From the NCBI GenBank assembly GCA_013368325.1, contig JAACJK010000007.1, positions 186,001 to 250,000 of the forward strand: a stretch of 64,000 nucleotides of DNA, given 5' to 3'. Of this stretch, positions 21,118-32,724 are shown in pieces (position 1 is the stretch's first letter; each line of letters starts with the position of its first letter). Position numbers and translations under genes: made by a program. The notes below the pieces were generated by a model. That model had not been told where the DNA came from and made no database searches. It worked only from the letters and a program-made list of their open reading frames with translations. This DNA is from Ephemerocybe angulata (taxonomy: Eukaryota; Basidiomycota; Agaricomycetes; Agaricales; Psathyrellaceae).

Positions 21118-24100
21118 TTGAGGTGAAAGCCCAGAACGCTGCAAGCTGCCTCTTGACAACGGGTGCAGCGAAGAAGGTGAGTGTTGGAACGAGAATAAGG
21201 ACGAGTAGCAGTTCTGTCTGCTAGAATGCGTCTGTAGAGGCTAGTTTGATGACCCAGACCTCAAATTCCTCTGGAAGGTGCATGGGTGCACTGGGAGACT
21301 TGGGTAGAACCGTTGCGGGACAGTGACAGAATGGCGCCGGCGCACGGCCCCGGCCCCGGCGCATAGTACTTTGATCTCTTTCACCTCGACACACTCCTAC
21401 GCACTCGCATCTTGCACACACATCTCATCGTTTCCATTACTATGCTACGCTATAGAGACTTCCGATCCGGGCACCCTCCCTCCTTGCCATCTATAATCCT
21501 CCAGCAATCCTCCAACAAGACATCTTCCCTCCCGCCGCTGCCTCAAATCTAACCAATTCCTTGCATCTGCACAACACCCACCCCTCTTCAAATCTCGCTA
21601 CCCTCTCCATCCCACCGTCGTCCTGACTACAAGTTTCACTGCAAACTGCATTTCAAGCCCACGGTTAGTCTACGAGATAGCAACAAACTCACCTTTCGAC
21701 AGCCGAGAACACCAGCTCTTGGAGAGCACGACTACAGCTGCTCTCGATGGAATCAAGCAGTTTCGTGCAAGGTAACAACAGTGCACGGCGACGCTGCTCA
21801 CGTGAATCGAGCCTCACGGCTGCGATTGGAGGCAAAGGGGGAGGGCGGCAGTGGACGACCATGATCCCGTTGGTGGCAAAGGCTAGGGCCGCAGTGGTCA
21901 GTTGTTCGTCGTTGCATGGAAAACCAACACTCACCTCTCTTCGCAGACTGAACGGCCGACGCTATCCAAGTACCAGAGCTCGACAACGACGGTCTGTGCA
22001 ACAGCCAACAAGGTTGCGGTCATCTTCCGACGACCTTCTGATATTGTCAACGCGATTCCGACTCCACCATGATTCGCACACTCACCTCACGGTCCTTCAA
22101 GCTCGATGACGGCGGCTGTTATACCAGCCAAATTGCTCGCGACGACAGCGGAATACGTGCCAGGCAACGAGCTCTTCGCACTTGACTGTCATAGCAGGAA
22201 AAACTGACTTACCTCGCGATGTGTAGCCGCATTCACCAAGTAATGAGAGGCACGGCACAGCACACACCTCAAATTTGCCGAGATACCTACAAGCACCCTG
22301 CATGGCAGCGATGACGCATGAGAATAGGACCCACTACGAGCAAGGTATATCAGTTGTTGCGCATCACAGAGCTGGATTCAAAACTTGCCCATTTCTCGCA
22401 GTCCCTCGACACACGCACTCGACGATGCCGACAAAGGCAATCCGTGGACGAGATACACGGCGTACGGATGCCTGCGAGGGCGGGACGAGGGGACTCTATG
22501 GATATCAGGTCAGTCAATCGTCATTCAGTTACAGACTCTATGGATATCAGGTTAGTCAATCGTCGTTCAGTTACATAAGTTATCACTTACCGTGTCTGCG
22601 CAGGTCCGTCGGAAGACCGAAACTCACCCTTCACCACATCCGTCGCATTGCTCGTTCTCCGTAATTCAGCCATCCCAACAGGCCAGTTTATACTCACTAG
22701 GAGTATAGGTTATGGGTGAGTCGTTGTCGATGCAGAGGAACGGCTCCTCATGTTCATGTAGTTGTAGCATTCGAGATGGTCGTCGTCGTCAACAGCAGGA
22801 CACAGTGAGCACGATGATGGATCTGGGGTTCAAGGTAAGCCACAGCTTGTAATGGATTTGAATAGTGTCGTATTAGGTCAAGAAAGGGACGGGTCTAGAA
22901 ACAAGGTCAGTTTATGATCGTCTATCCAAGCTACGGATGTGATGCTTACTTTTACACCTCAGCATCCAGAGACGACGACGACGGCGCCGACGATATCGAC
23001 ATTGCGCACACTGCGCAGCGACGGCAAGCCTTGTGAAGACGCCATCGCAGCACCATCATTCAGGAAGGGTGGGCGATGAACGGTCAATGGGCGACGTTGG
23101 TGTCGGCGGCGGGATCGAGTGGGGTATTCACGGCTGGGAGAACTGGTCAGTGTTCATTGCAGTGGCATGGAATCGAATGAGCCTTTACTTACCATTGCGC
23201 AGGTGCAAGTACTCGTAGTTGTCATCACTCCTGAGTCCTGCCCAATGTATCAGTAACCGAAATCAATATATTGAATGAATTGACTTACTGCACCCTTCCC
23301 TGTGAGCACTAATCTGAGAAAGCAAGTGAGTTATCCAGCACATGTGGACTAGATGATAGCGGACGTACCGAGAGGTGATATGGTGGTCAAGAAACAAGCG
23401 GCCAGCAGCACTAAACAACAAACGAGATCATAAGCGCGGGACTTGAACAATGGGCGCTAAGAACTCACTTCAAGCTCGCTGCGCACGATGACGACGAGAG
23501 GTCCCAGACGGTGACGAAGCAAAACGAATGACATCCCCGACAGTGAGGAGCATCGAAGGGAAGAGGAAAGAGTCAAGTGGTGGCTGGAAACAAAGGTCAC
23601 GGAAGCAAAGGGAGTGGGTGGCGACGGAGGAGAGACGATACAACCAACAGTCAGTCAGCAATACTCTCGGAAAGTCAAGAAAACTAAACTTACCTTCGTT
23701 GACAGTCTCTGTCGATCCGTCCCTCGCGTCCGTCCCTCGCGATCTACGCAAGATCGACGTTAGCAAGTTCCCCGGTATCCACAACAATGAAGCACATACC
23801 AGTCAACGAGCAGCCTCAGGCACAGCGGCCCCGTACGACCCCCACCCTTCCGGAATCACAGGGAGAGGCCAAGACGATGGCCAAGACGATGGCGATGGTG
23901 ATAAACGCAAGAGGAAAGGGTCGGCGGCGGAAGAATGAGTGGACGATGGCGTCGTCGTTGATGCTACAACTCCAAGGGTCGGTCACTAACGGTGGCGAGC
24001 TTGAGGTCTTCTTCACGGTCGGGCGTGCGGAGGAGATGGCAACTCAAAAAAGTGCAGTGTGGGAGAGCTTGCCCTCAGCTGAACACTTTTCCCACGACCC

Positions 24101-24180
24101 CTCACAGGGCTTGGGTGTTGCCAGCTCAGAGGTTTCTTGCCTCTGTCCCCCATCCTCTACTCGTCCCTCAGACATTACAT
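21118..24180. other. gene-poor stretch with many minus-strand splice-donor-like sites
   Basis: I find no recognisable protein. CGACGACG-type runs are common. ACTCACC or CTTACC, the complement of GTRAGT donors, recurs about every 60-250 bp. Frames such as 23787-24224 (+) are Arg/Lys-rich and unconvincing. It may be exons of an unknown many-exon minus-strand gene, or non-coding DNA. Confidence 0.35.
22493..22576. repeat. 42-bp direct tandem duplication
   Basis: Units at 22493-22534 and 22535-22576 start ACTCTATGGATATCAGGT and end TTCAGTTACA. They differ at about four positions. Confidence 0.95.
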
Positions 24181-24186
24181 ACAATA

Positions 24187-24211
24187 AAGGGCACCGGCAG
24201 CCGGCGCCCTT
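24187..24211. repeat. GGGCACCGGCAGCCGGCGCC palindrome
   Basis: A near-perfect odd palindrome (arms of ten bases around one central A) lies between two A/T-rich flanks reading AATAAAG and CTTTATA, which extend the pairing. It marks the left side of the dioxygenase gene block. It could be an element terminus or a hairpin, such as a terminator of the region to its left. Confidence 0.7.
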
Positions 24212-24499
24212 TATATCAATGTAAGTAGATACAAACAAATTATATGGTTTCCATTACCAGCCCTGCTTTGACCGGGCCTGCATACCAAGTGCATGCAGGT
24301 CAAGTTTCCCTATTTAAAAACCGAAACGGTGACATCATGGTTTTTGGACTCAGGAAATGACGACATCATCGTTTCGCTTTTCAATGCCCATGGTAAGATG
24401 GGTTGTTTACCCCTAACCCAATGGGCACCTAATCAAATGATGGGCCCAATGGGTATTACCTACTGACAGCTGGCGCTGCCTCATTCTGACAGGGCGTGA

Positions 24500-24746
24500 A
24501 TTTTGGGGGTCAGGGCTTGAAACATCCCGGATTCTTTCTTCCCTTTTGCCCCCAGCTCCCAGGCTACCTGTGTTGTCCTCCTCCTCCCTCCTCTTTTATC
24601 TATATTGTCCTCCTCCTCTCTCCTTTTTTTATTTAAACTTAGACTCTGGAGACCGGCAGCCGGTTTTCAGATTTTAAGTTCTCTGGTCACTTAGCCTTCG
24701 TTGATTGGATACCGGCAGCCGGTATTCAACCATTGTTCCTGCTTGA
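24500..24746 (+). promoter_or_regulatory. promoter region of the TET/JBP gene, with two ACCGGCAGCCGGT sites
   Basis: Two 13-bp odd palindromes ACCGGCAGCCGGT lie at 24652-24664 and 24711-24723, 59 bp apart and 24-95 bp upstream of the start codon. Before them are pyrimidine tracts (TGTCCTCCTCCTC, twice), common in fungal promoters, and a TTTTTTTATTTAAA stretch. The spacing and identical sequence suggest a protein-binding site or subterminal transposase site. No data decide between these. Confidence 0.45.
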
Positions 24747-27700
24747 ATGTCCCCTTCAACCGAGCCAGTTTTGCATCCTGTGGACCTTCCAGGTCGCAAT
24801 CCTCTCTTACCTAAAGTCTACACTGTAGACTTCCATCCCTTAATTAAGAAGGATGAGAAAGTAGGGACTATATACGTGGTGGTGGGATCGAGCGACGCGA
24901 AAAAAGCCCACGAGCTTCTTTCCCATGCTTCGCAGAGCCGCGCCTTTTTGAGCACTGCCGAGATATCTGGGGCAGGTTAGACTTGGCCTACTTCAATATA
25001 CAGGCATCCACAATCTAACTTTTGACACAGGCTTTTTGATAGGGGACTCTGACGAGCATCCTGTGGTGTTCTGGCATGGGAACGATAAGTCAGCCTTGGC
25101 AGCCAACGATGTACGCAAGTTCACTTGCACAACAAAGTGCGTTGGCCACTAGTATTACAGAGATTTATTGTTGATATCTGGCTATAGAGATGACATTAAG
25201 GATGATTTAAAGCTGATGAAAAGCTTGAAAAAATCTCAGGACGACCTCCTTGGTGCAAAGGAGGAGATTGGAGTCGGCAAGGCAAAACTCAATCCAGAAA
25301 CTGGCAAGTGGGAAGGTGGGATTCTGTATGAGCGCCATGCACAGGCCACAAATCTGCGTAACGGAGAACGGTGCTACCCACTCTCAACCAGTCATCAAGT
25401 TCCTCGAAATTTGGATGGCCCAGCTGCTGGGCGTAAGTTCTGCGGCAGCCTAGATCTTCATGGCCGGACGACCCGCGAGCTTCTTTGGGTGCGTAGTATG
25501 TTATTTTCTTGACACACAGCCTAAAGAGTTTTATAATTTAGATTGGCGCACACGGGGGAATGCTTGGCATGAACCGAAGCCTTCCTGAGGTTGTGGAGAA
25601 GCTCAGAATACAATCAGAGCTTTTCAACATGCCTCGCGTTGGCTGCTCTGAGAATGTTTGCTTTCCCGCCTTTCAGCTCAATGTGGCCGACACTGAAATG
25701 GAAACTCTGGACGATGCATATGGTGAGTCTTTTTGGGGCGTCAATTTCATTTCTGCATTCTAACCGAGATGTAGACGATCTACGTATTCAACTCGGTCGT
25801 GCTGGTAAACCCCACGTTGATACCGGGGACTCTGTCGGGGGCTATACCAATATGTTTAACCTAACGCCAACACACCCAGATGTTGAAGCGGAGTACTTCT
25901 TCATCTTTGACCTCGGAATCGCACTTCTTATGCACGAGTTTACGGGGCTAAACTTTTCTGGGCTCCATTACCACTGCGGTCACCAGGTAAGTTGACGCCC
26001 GTCCAAAATCTCAGCGCTTATTCTAACGAATGGCTAGTCTTACTACAAGGATGGTCCACGAACTGCCCCTTGGCCATATGTTCGATTGACACTTATTGGG
26101 TATCCAGCCACCTCGCTTTTGCATGGTACATCTGCATCAGCGCTGGCAATCCAGGGAAACGGAACAACAATCAAGGTCTCTCCTGAAGCGAAAAACCTGA
26201 GGTGAGCCTCAACACCATGATCTTTTGACACCCCTTTAACAACTTTCTATTTAGCCCCCTAAACCCTTGGGTTTGGCCAGCTGGTGCCCAAGCAACATAT
26301 GCATCAGATGGAGGCACCATCATGGAGAGGCGTGACCACATGCACCACGTAGTCGGCTCCCTGCTGCAGCTTAACTTGGAGGTTCTGCAGCAGTATGATG
26401 TGTCAGAGCTTCCTCGACTAGACTGAAAGACGTTCTTCAGTGCTTTTTTGCATGTGCCAAATGGCACACGCGAGGGTGTCGAACCTTCCTCTTTGACGTT
26501 TGGATGGGAAGGTGACAACACCAAATTGGGCACCATGTATGAGCGCGAGTGGTTGGACAATGCAAGCATAGAAGACCTTCGAAGGAAGCGGAACTCGGAC
26601 GACTTGTCAGATGCCCCATTCGGCAATGCACTTCTCAAAGGCATTGATAACGATTGGGATGTCCACTGCCAAAAGCTGGCCAAGTCCATCCCTCTCTGCA
26701 TCCTGGCGGAAAAGCGAGAGGCCGACAACAGCGAGTCAGTCATAGGAGGAAGGCCTGATAGCCGGAAGCGTGAGTGCTTCAATGATGATATGCAGAGCTT
26801 TGGCTGATTTGTTCTGCAGGAATACACTGGCAGTTGAACCCGCGAGACAAAAAAGAGGATAAAGCCGAGGAGAAAGATGAACTCCCGGTAAAGAAAGGTA
26901 AGCCTTCACACTTAATAGATGGCAAACAGAAACTAAGTAGAACATCAGGAAAACGAAAAGCTAAGGAGGTCAAAGTGGACTCCGCATCTGATGAGAACCA
27001 GCATGGATCAAAGCAGAGAAAAACCGCCTCTAACGATGGTTCTTTGGAGGATGACTGTGACCCTCAAACACCTGCCATGTACAGAGTAGTCAATATGGCA
27101 GCCTCAAGGCGTGTTTGCCCTTTACCTCATCAAAGCAAGAAAATGCATGTTTTGGCTCCTCCAAGTGCGTTAACATAGAATCATCTACTTTATGGACAGT
27201 TGATCTAATGAGATTGTCCTTAGTTGTTGCTTACCCCAATGAGGATGAAAGCGATGATGGAGATCACACCGATAATGGAGCCAAATCTGTATATCAGGGT
27301 AAGTTAGCAAAGTCTTGAGTCGGTGTTGCGGCTTGTAATGTCTGATGGGTACGCTGTTCTTATTCCAGGTTTATTGCATTTCTTCGATGCCAAACACGTC
27401 ACAAACTTTTTGGAGGAGCTCAAAGACTTCCAGAACACCAGCAGCTCTGAACGGCCATCTCTAGAAGAGGTTCTTACCTCGATCCCCACTCTGTGCACCG
27501 ATCTCAATCTAGCCCACGCATGGACCCTCCTTGAAGAGTCCATTCGTACTCATGATAAGTCACTTGTCCGCCTCTACAGGCAGCGCTCAGATATCATGCT
27601 TAGCAACATGATGCTCTGGGAGTGGCTAGAACACTCTATCGAGCAGGGCTATCAGGCATTCCAAACCAAAACCCCCCATTGGCTAGCGGACGCTTTCAGC

Positions 27701-29239
27701 ACTGCTGAGCGTATCATCACATCCCCCAATCTGCCGCAGCAACTCGACGCACGCACCTTTGTGCCAAACTACAGTGAAAAGGAGGCCTGCGCAGTATACG
27801 CCTACCCCGGAGTCCCGCATAATGTTTACGATCTGCCTAATCATCAAACCCTCAAGCGCAAAGTTGAGATCATGATGAAACAATGGTTCTCTTTCGACAA
27901 AAGGCCTCGTGGACAGATGCAGGCAGTGTTGGTGAGGTGTCTTATTGATAAGGTTGGTGTAGCATGCCTTTGGATGCCAGCTGTGTGGGACGCACATTTC
28001 TCAATGGGAGATACTGGGAGATGGGCGGGCCGCTTCTTTGCCTGCGAGGACACTGTCGACAGTATACTTCACTGGGCCAATCAACACCTGAAGCGGCACC
28101 CTATCTGTGGCAGTGTTGGACCTGAGTCGCTCGCCATATCCGCTGTTGCAGAGGTCATCACATGCTTTGGCCCAGTATCCTTCCCGGCAATTTATAACTC
28201 ATACCAGCCTGCTCCTGAACCTTTGTTCCTTCCCAGTAGCACTCCTGAACCTTTGTTCCTTCCCAGTAGCACTCCTGAGCCACTTGAAGATTCCTCCACC
28301 TCCAGCACCCCCCATCCCTCCACCTCCAGCATCCCCTATACCACTACAACTGTTCTGAATCAGGAAGAGATGGCCATCTTCCTCAATCAGATCCACACCC
28401 TCCTACCCATTGTTCGAAATCCTGACCTACATTTGCCTAAAATCCCTCATGCCTCGACACTCACCGATAAGAAAAACAACTTCATCGCCGATGTTCAAGA
28501 AGACTCTGACAGACGCCTCCCCTTCTGCTACTTGGCTATTTCCCGGAGGCGATCACTGGCACCCAGCGGCCCCTACTTGGCTGAGCATCTTCAAACTCGT
28601 GCAGGGTTCTTTAGTGCCCTCATTTACCGTGGAATTACGCACAACAGCCAGTATCTTACGACCACCACCCACCCACAACTCCTCTTTCCAACACTCGACG
28701 CATGGAACGCACTCGAAGCGGCGCATGACGAGCAATATCTCTGCAACAGGAATGCGTATGGCTCTCAAACCTTAAAGCAGCGACAATGCAAAAATGCCCG
28801 CGAAAACTACTGGGAAGCGGCAAGCCCAAGCTCGGGAATAATGTCATGGCTTTTTGAAGATGGCAGAAAAGACAGCTTCTCAGATGTCTTCTCCCGGTTA
28901 CGAAGGAGGCCGGGAGATTTCCATCTTTGTGGTATGGGAAACCTTATTACATATCTGCTGGTCTCCGACTACGCAATAGCTGGAGCTGTTGAAATGCCTA
29001 CATTTGCAGAAATGGGGTCGATTATCTCGAAGATCGATGCAGGTGGAAAGAAGGGGTTAGAAGTGTTGGGCTTTCAGGTTCACTCAAAGGAGGCAATTGC
29101 AGCTTCATTCAAAACACTCTACCATATTATGGAGAGCATTTTAGGACCAGATTGGATTCAGGCTATTGGGTTTAATGTGTTTGTATTGGAGCATATGTTA
29201 TGCAAGCTCGGACGGTTGAAGAGGCTGGCAAGCTTCTAG
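24747..29239 (+). CDS. TET/JBP-type 2-oxoglutarate/Fe(II) dioxygenase with long C-terminal extension (one frameshift, one stop)
   Basis: TET/JBP enzymes oxidise modified bases in DNA, and the family is expanded beside transposons in agaricomycetes. I join exons 24747-24975, 25031-25118, 25188-25432, 25542-25722, 25775-25986, 26038-26201, 26255-26769, 26820-27164, 27224-27298 and 27369-29239. Every phase agrees if one surplus nucleotide near 25315 is ignored, giving about 1308 codons. Visible motifs are HVD (near residue 260, iron), FSGLHYH (near 307-313, third iron His) and PYVRLTLIGYP (near 334, the 2-oxoglutarate Arg). TGA at 26424-26426 (codon about 430) replaces an expected Trp. After the oxygenase comes a Lys/Glu-rich linker. 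About 625 residues follow that I cannot assign, including a tandem PEPLFLPSST repeat (28214-28273). The frameshift and stop suggest this copy is inactive. Confidence 0.72.
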
Positions 29240-29275
29240 TAATGACTCATCGTAAATAGTTATATCTATCTTGCT

Positions 29276-30697
29276 CTATAAATCTCTACTAGACTCCTCG
29301 AAAGCATCAAGGGCTCCCTCCATCCTCCAAAACTGAACGCCTTGCAAGCGCGCATATAGGCCTGGCATATCAGAAATCTCAAACGACAAAAGAAGTAACA
29401 AATCGGCAGAAAGCTGGGGCCTCAAATGCATTTCAGCATCTCGCTGAGCCTGGTAGAGGCGCTGGCCAATCTTGACAGCCCGTACGGCAGTCTGCCTGTT
29501 GATATACATTGGGAGAAGGCGCATGAGGAAGGGAATGTCGACGTCACAGAATTGGGTTGACATGCCAGAGTGCGAAGCTGTATCGATGGCGGGTGGTGAA
29601 AGTGCATGGTCTTTCTCTATAAGAGTCTGCAACATCCCCCTGCAGAGCTTGTAAAAGGCGATGTAGAGAAAGTCAAGGCGGCAGTACCGTGCAGAAGATG
29701 CCAAGCGAGCAAACTCCGCCAATTCATCCTGAAATGTCTGCTCCCGGTACATCTTCAAAAGATGCTCTTCTCCGTGGATGGTGTGAATATCCTTGATGAG
29801 TTGCACCTGGTAGAGTGACTGTCCTTCTGGTGTCGTCCAATTGTCAGGGATTTGAGCAGACTCCAGTAGTGATGTGCTCGTACTACCCGCAGCTCCCTCC
29901 CTGACCTCCTTTACAGTTCCCAGCACCTCAAAAGGGTTATAGCGTATGCTGGTATGGGTAAGGAGGTGAAAATGCTGGAGCTGCACAACAGAGTAACGGG
30001 TATCCTCTGCTTCTACCTCCCTCCACAGCTGGGGGACAGGTTCAGTGGTTTCCTTGAAGAAAGATGCTATGCCCTCTAGAAGCTCCGCCCAAAGTAAATT
30101 CGTTGGGATGCTGATAGTTAGCCCTATGGTCTCCCGAGCACTCCCACTGCCAAGTATAGCAAGGGCAACTGTAGCAGTTTGGCCAGAAGAGGGAGCCGAT
30201 TCCATGTCGTCAGAGCTTGCAGAGGGTGGCTGAGGTTGGGACAGAAGGCCAGAAGTAGAGGCTGACCCTGGATAGATGCTTTCAGATGCATCTGGGTGAC
30301 TGGAAGGCGCAGGCAAAGCAGATGTCACTGGTGTGGCAGAGGGAATAGGGACTGTGGGTGTATTTGAAGGGATGTGGGGGGTATCGTCAGGTCCACCTGG
30401 GAGGCCCTCTGGGCGAAAGTTCAGATTATGAGGGGGAGCTCGCAGATATTCCTGGAGGCCATCTAGCATAGCCTGATTATCCGACTCGGAAGCCATGGTA
30501 CCCAGATTGATAATTCTGGCCAAAGGGCGATTAGGGTGTGATTCACTGATAACCATGGTTGCTATGTCTGGATGTGAACGTCAGCTAATAGCGCTCTTGA
30601 TAGCCATAACTAGACACTGACTTTCTGGTTCTATTTCCTGGGGAGAGTCTGAACGAGTTGGGGTTGAAGCCGCACTGGGATGGGAGTTGGCTGACAT
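29276..30697 (-). CDS. hypothetical protein of the transposon-like gene block (open throughout)
   Basis: Exon 1 (30697-30622, MSANSHPSAASTPTRSDSPQ) joins exon 2 (30561-29276) through a 60-nt GT-AG intron, giving about 450 residues without a lesion. The N-terminal third is Pro/Ser/Thr-rich and likely disordered. The rest is a folded, helical-looking region (for example LLWAELLEGIASFFKETTEP and LDFLYIAFYKLCRGMLQTLI). I recognise no family. The stop lies 36 bp from the stop of the dioxygenase gene, tail to tail, so the two must share a very short 3' region. This tight packing is one reason to treat 24.2-36.2 kb as one unit. Confidence 0.6.
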
Positions 30698-30785
30698 TAT
30701 GAGAATGTTTCAAAGCTCAATGCAGCAGAAACAGTCGCTTCGATGGGATATTATACTCATCTGTCTACTCGTCAGCCACCCAGGA

Positions 30786-32526
30786 TTACTCGACTACAGT
30801 CCCTGGTATATGCTGACACAGACCAAGTGCTGCTGACCACATCCCTTTTCGCTGTTCATTCGACATCTCAAGGACTGGCACACCAAATATCTCCCAAAGT
30901 TGGGCATCCATCGCAGCTATCTCGTTTGGGGTATATGGGGTTCCTGGTGCTTCGCATAGCACTTCATTCATATGAGGAGGCGGGCCACCCTCCTGAGTGT
31001 CAGCCACATCTTGAGGCTGAGCGAATTCGGCTTCAATATCGTGGCTTTCTTCAGGAGTTAGAAACGCCCAGTCGATTCCATACTCCTTGTAGCGTCCGGG
31101 TTCCACTCCATCTTCCATCCATCCTACACCCCGAGTTCCCTGCTCCTGCATTCCAAACAAGAACATCTCTCGTGGTGTTTGGTTGCGCTCAGTTCATACG
31201 CGGTGATGGTTCCATGAAGCCGCCTAGCGTTGGGCTTCCTCATTGAGTGCAGGAAGGAAAAGATGATGCAAAAGCCACAGGTGTATGGGATTGTCAACAT
31301 CCAGACCATAAAAAGCCTCGAGATCATGGAAGAAGTGGTACCACTTGTCGATGAGGCCAATATAGTAGTCCTTCCACAGGCGCTCAATCCTGATGTTGTG
31401 CACCGACCGTCCCCAGATATATGATCCCCGGTTTGGTCCACGAAGATCAATCATGCGAGCTGCCACAAGAACGTTTTCTGTACCATGGTCGCCCCGTACG
31501 CGACTTGGCACCCCATTTTGCCGAATGGCTCCATCGAAGAGCTGCAAGACTGTAGCTGCTCGGTTGTTGTCACTGACGTGGATGCCTGTGATCATATGTG
31601 ATTTTCCATCGATGAAAGCATGGGTAACAAGCTTATAGCGTATAACAGCTGAGAGAGTAACTGGTTTAGCAAGGAGAGCAATTCACGCACCATGGTGGCC
31701 ATCATGATGCCAGAGGGAATTGACTGCAACAACATCATAAACTCTCCGCTGGATCGTTCGAGGGCCAAAGGGCATCGCTGGGCCATTTATCCGAACGAGT
31801 GACTCTACAACGCGGTCCAGGGGAACACGGAAGCCCCCAGAGAGAAGAGAGCCCTGCGTCATTCCTTGCCCAAATCTTGGGTTCTCCTCTTGGATTCGTG
31901 CAATTTCTTGGTCCAAAGCAGGGGGATCATTTGCGATAGCAGACAGGAGGGGTCCTGTTGAGGTCTAAATGATGGTTGTTGTTCCATCTGGCTCTTCGCG
32001 GACTTGGCAAACAGGTGTGGCTGGTTCAACAAGCTCGTGCTCCAAGGCTCGGTGACGGACAGTCCGAGGATGGCAGTTGAGGCTACGCCCTATCACAGAG
32101 GTACCGCGAAGCACCAAAGCTTCTTGAAGATACTCCTTGCTGATTTCCTTCCGTGGTCGTCTGCGCTTTTCAGTTCGCACCTCTTTCATGGGTTCTGGCA
32201 GTGCTCCTTCAAACGGGTCTGCAGACTGAAGCCCAGCTTGTTCCAAGTCTGCAATCATGTCAGCGACTGATAGCTCAAGGATCTGCCATTCTTCCGGTGG
32301 GACTACGTGTCGATGCTACCTACTGTTGGCTTGGGGTCAAACTCACTGAGGAAGATGGGCTTACCAGGCGTGAAACAGTCATAAAGTGTGTTATCTCCTG
32401 GATTTCAACCCCCAGGTGGGCTCGATCACTAACTTGTGTCCGAAGGGCACGTTCAACATGTTGCTGAGTAGAAAGATAAGCTGAGCGGATATTGTTGAGA
32501 ATGCGAGCATTCTGCTCAGCCGACAT
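30786..32526 (-). pseudogene. DDE integrase-core (rve-like) transposase with three in-frame stops
   Basis: Exons 32526-32365, 32315-31691 and 31648-30786 sum to 1650 nt (550 codons) with consistent phases. Near residues 95-150 a basic KRRRPRKEISKEYL segment precedes RGTSVIGRSLNCHPRTVRHR, which looks like a helix-turn-helix. The catalytic core follows: SLWHHDGHH (first Asp), FIDGKSHMITGIHVSD, VPSRVRGDHGTENVLVA (second Asp), and NIRIERLWKDYY (the Glu). A C-terminal part starts TPREMFLFGM. TAG at 31965-31967, TAG at 31224-31226 and TGA at 31194-31196 interrupt the frame. All fit C:G-to-T:A changes of Gln, Trp and Arg codons. It would have moved the element. The copy is dead unless readthrough occurs. 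Confidence 0.75.
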
Positions 32527-32724
32527 GACTGCTTAAGGAGAGGTTTGAATCTCATCGTCCAAAGCTGCATATTTATTCAACTCTCAAACATGTGCACCAT
32601 CAAGCCTGATGTCAAGGAGGAGGGAGTCTATTTATTAGGCTAAAACGATACAAAAAAGAACTAATTTTGGGCTGGTCGCTCAAGCAAGCAATACTTTTGA
32701 AGGCACGATGAAGCAGGCTATACT

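Noticed and set aside
24044..24238. Terminator hairpin GGGCACCGGCAGCCGGCGCC as a bacterial-type terminator
   Set aside because: The genome is fungal and the hairpin is followed by no T run. The core also recurs upstream of the TET/JBP gene, so a repeat or binding site is more likely.
28107..28358. Pro-rich + strand frame inside the TET/JBP last exon
   Set aside because: It is a shadow of the long exon in another frame, created by the 30-bp duplication.
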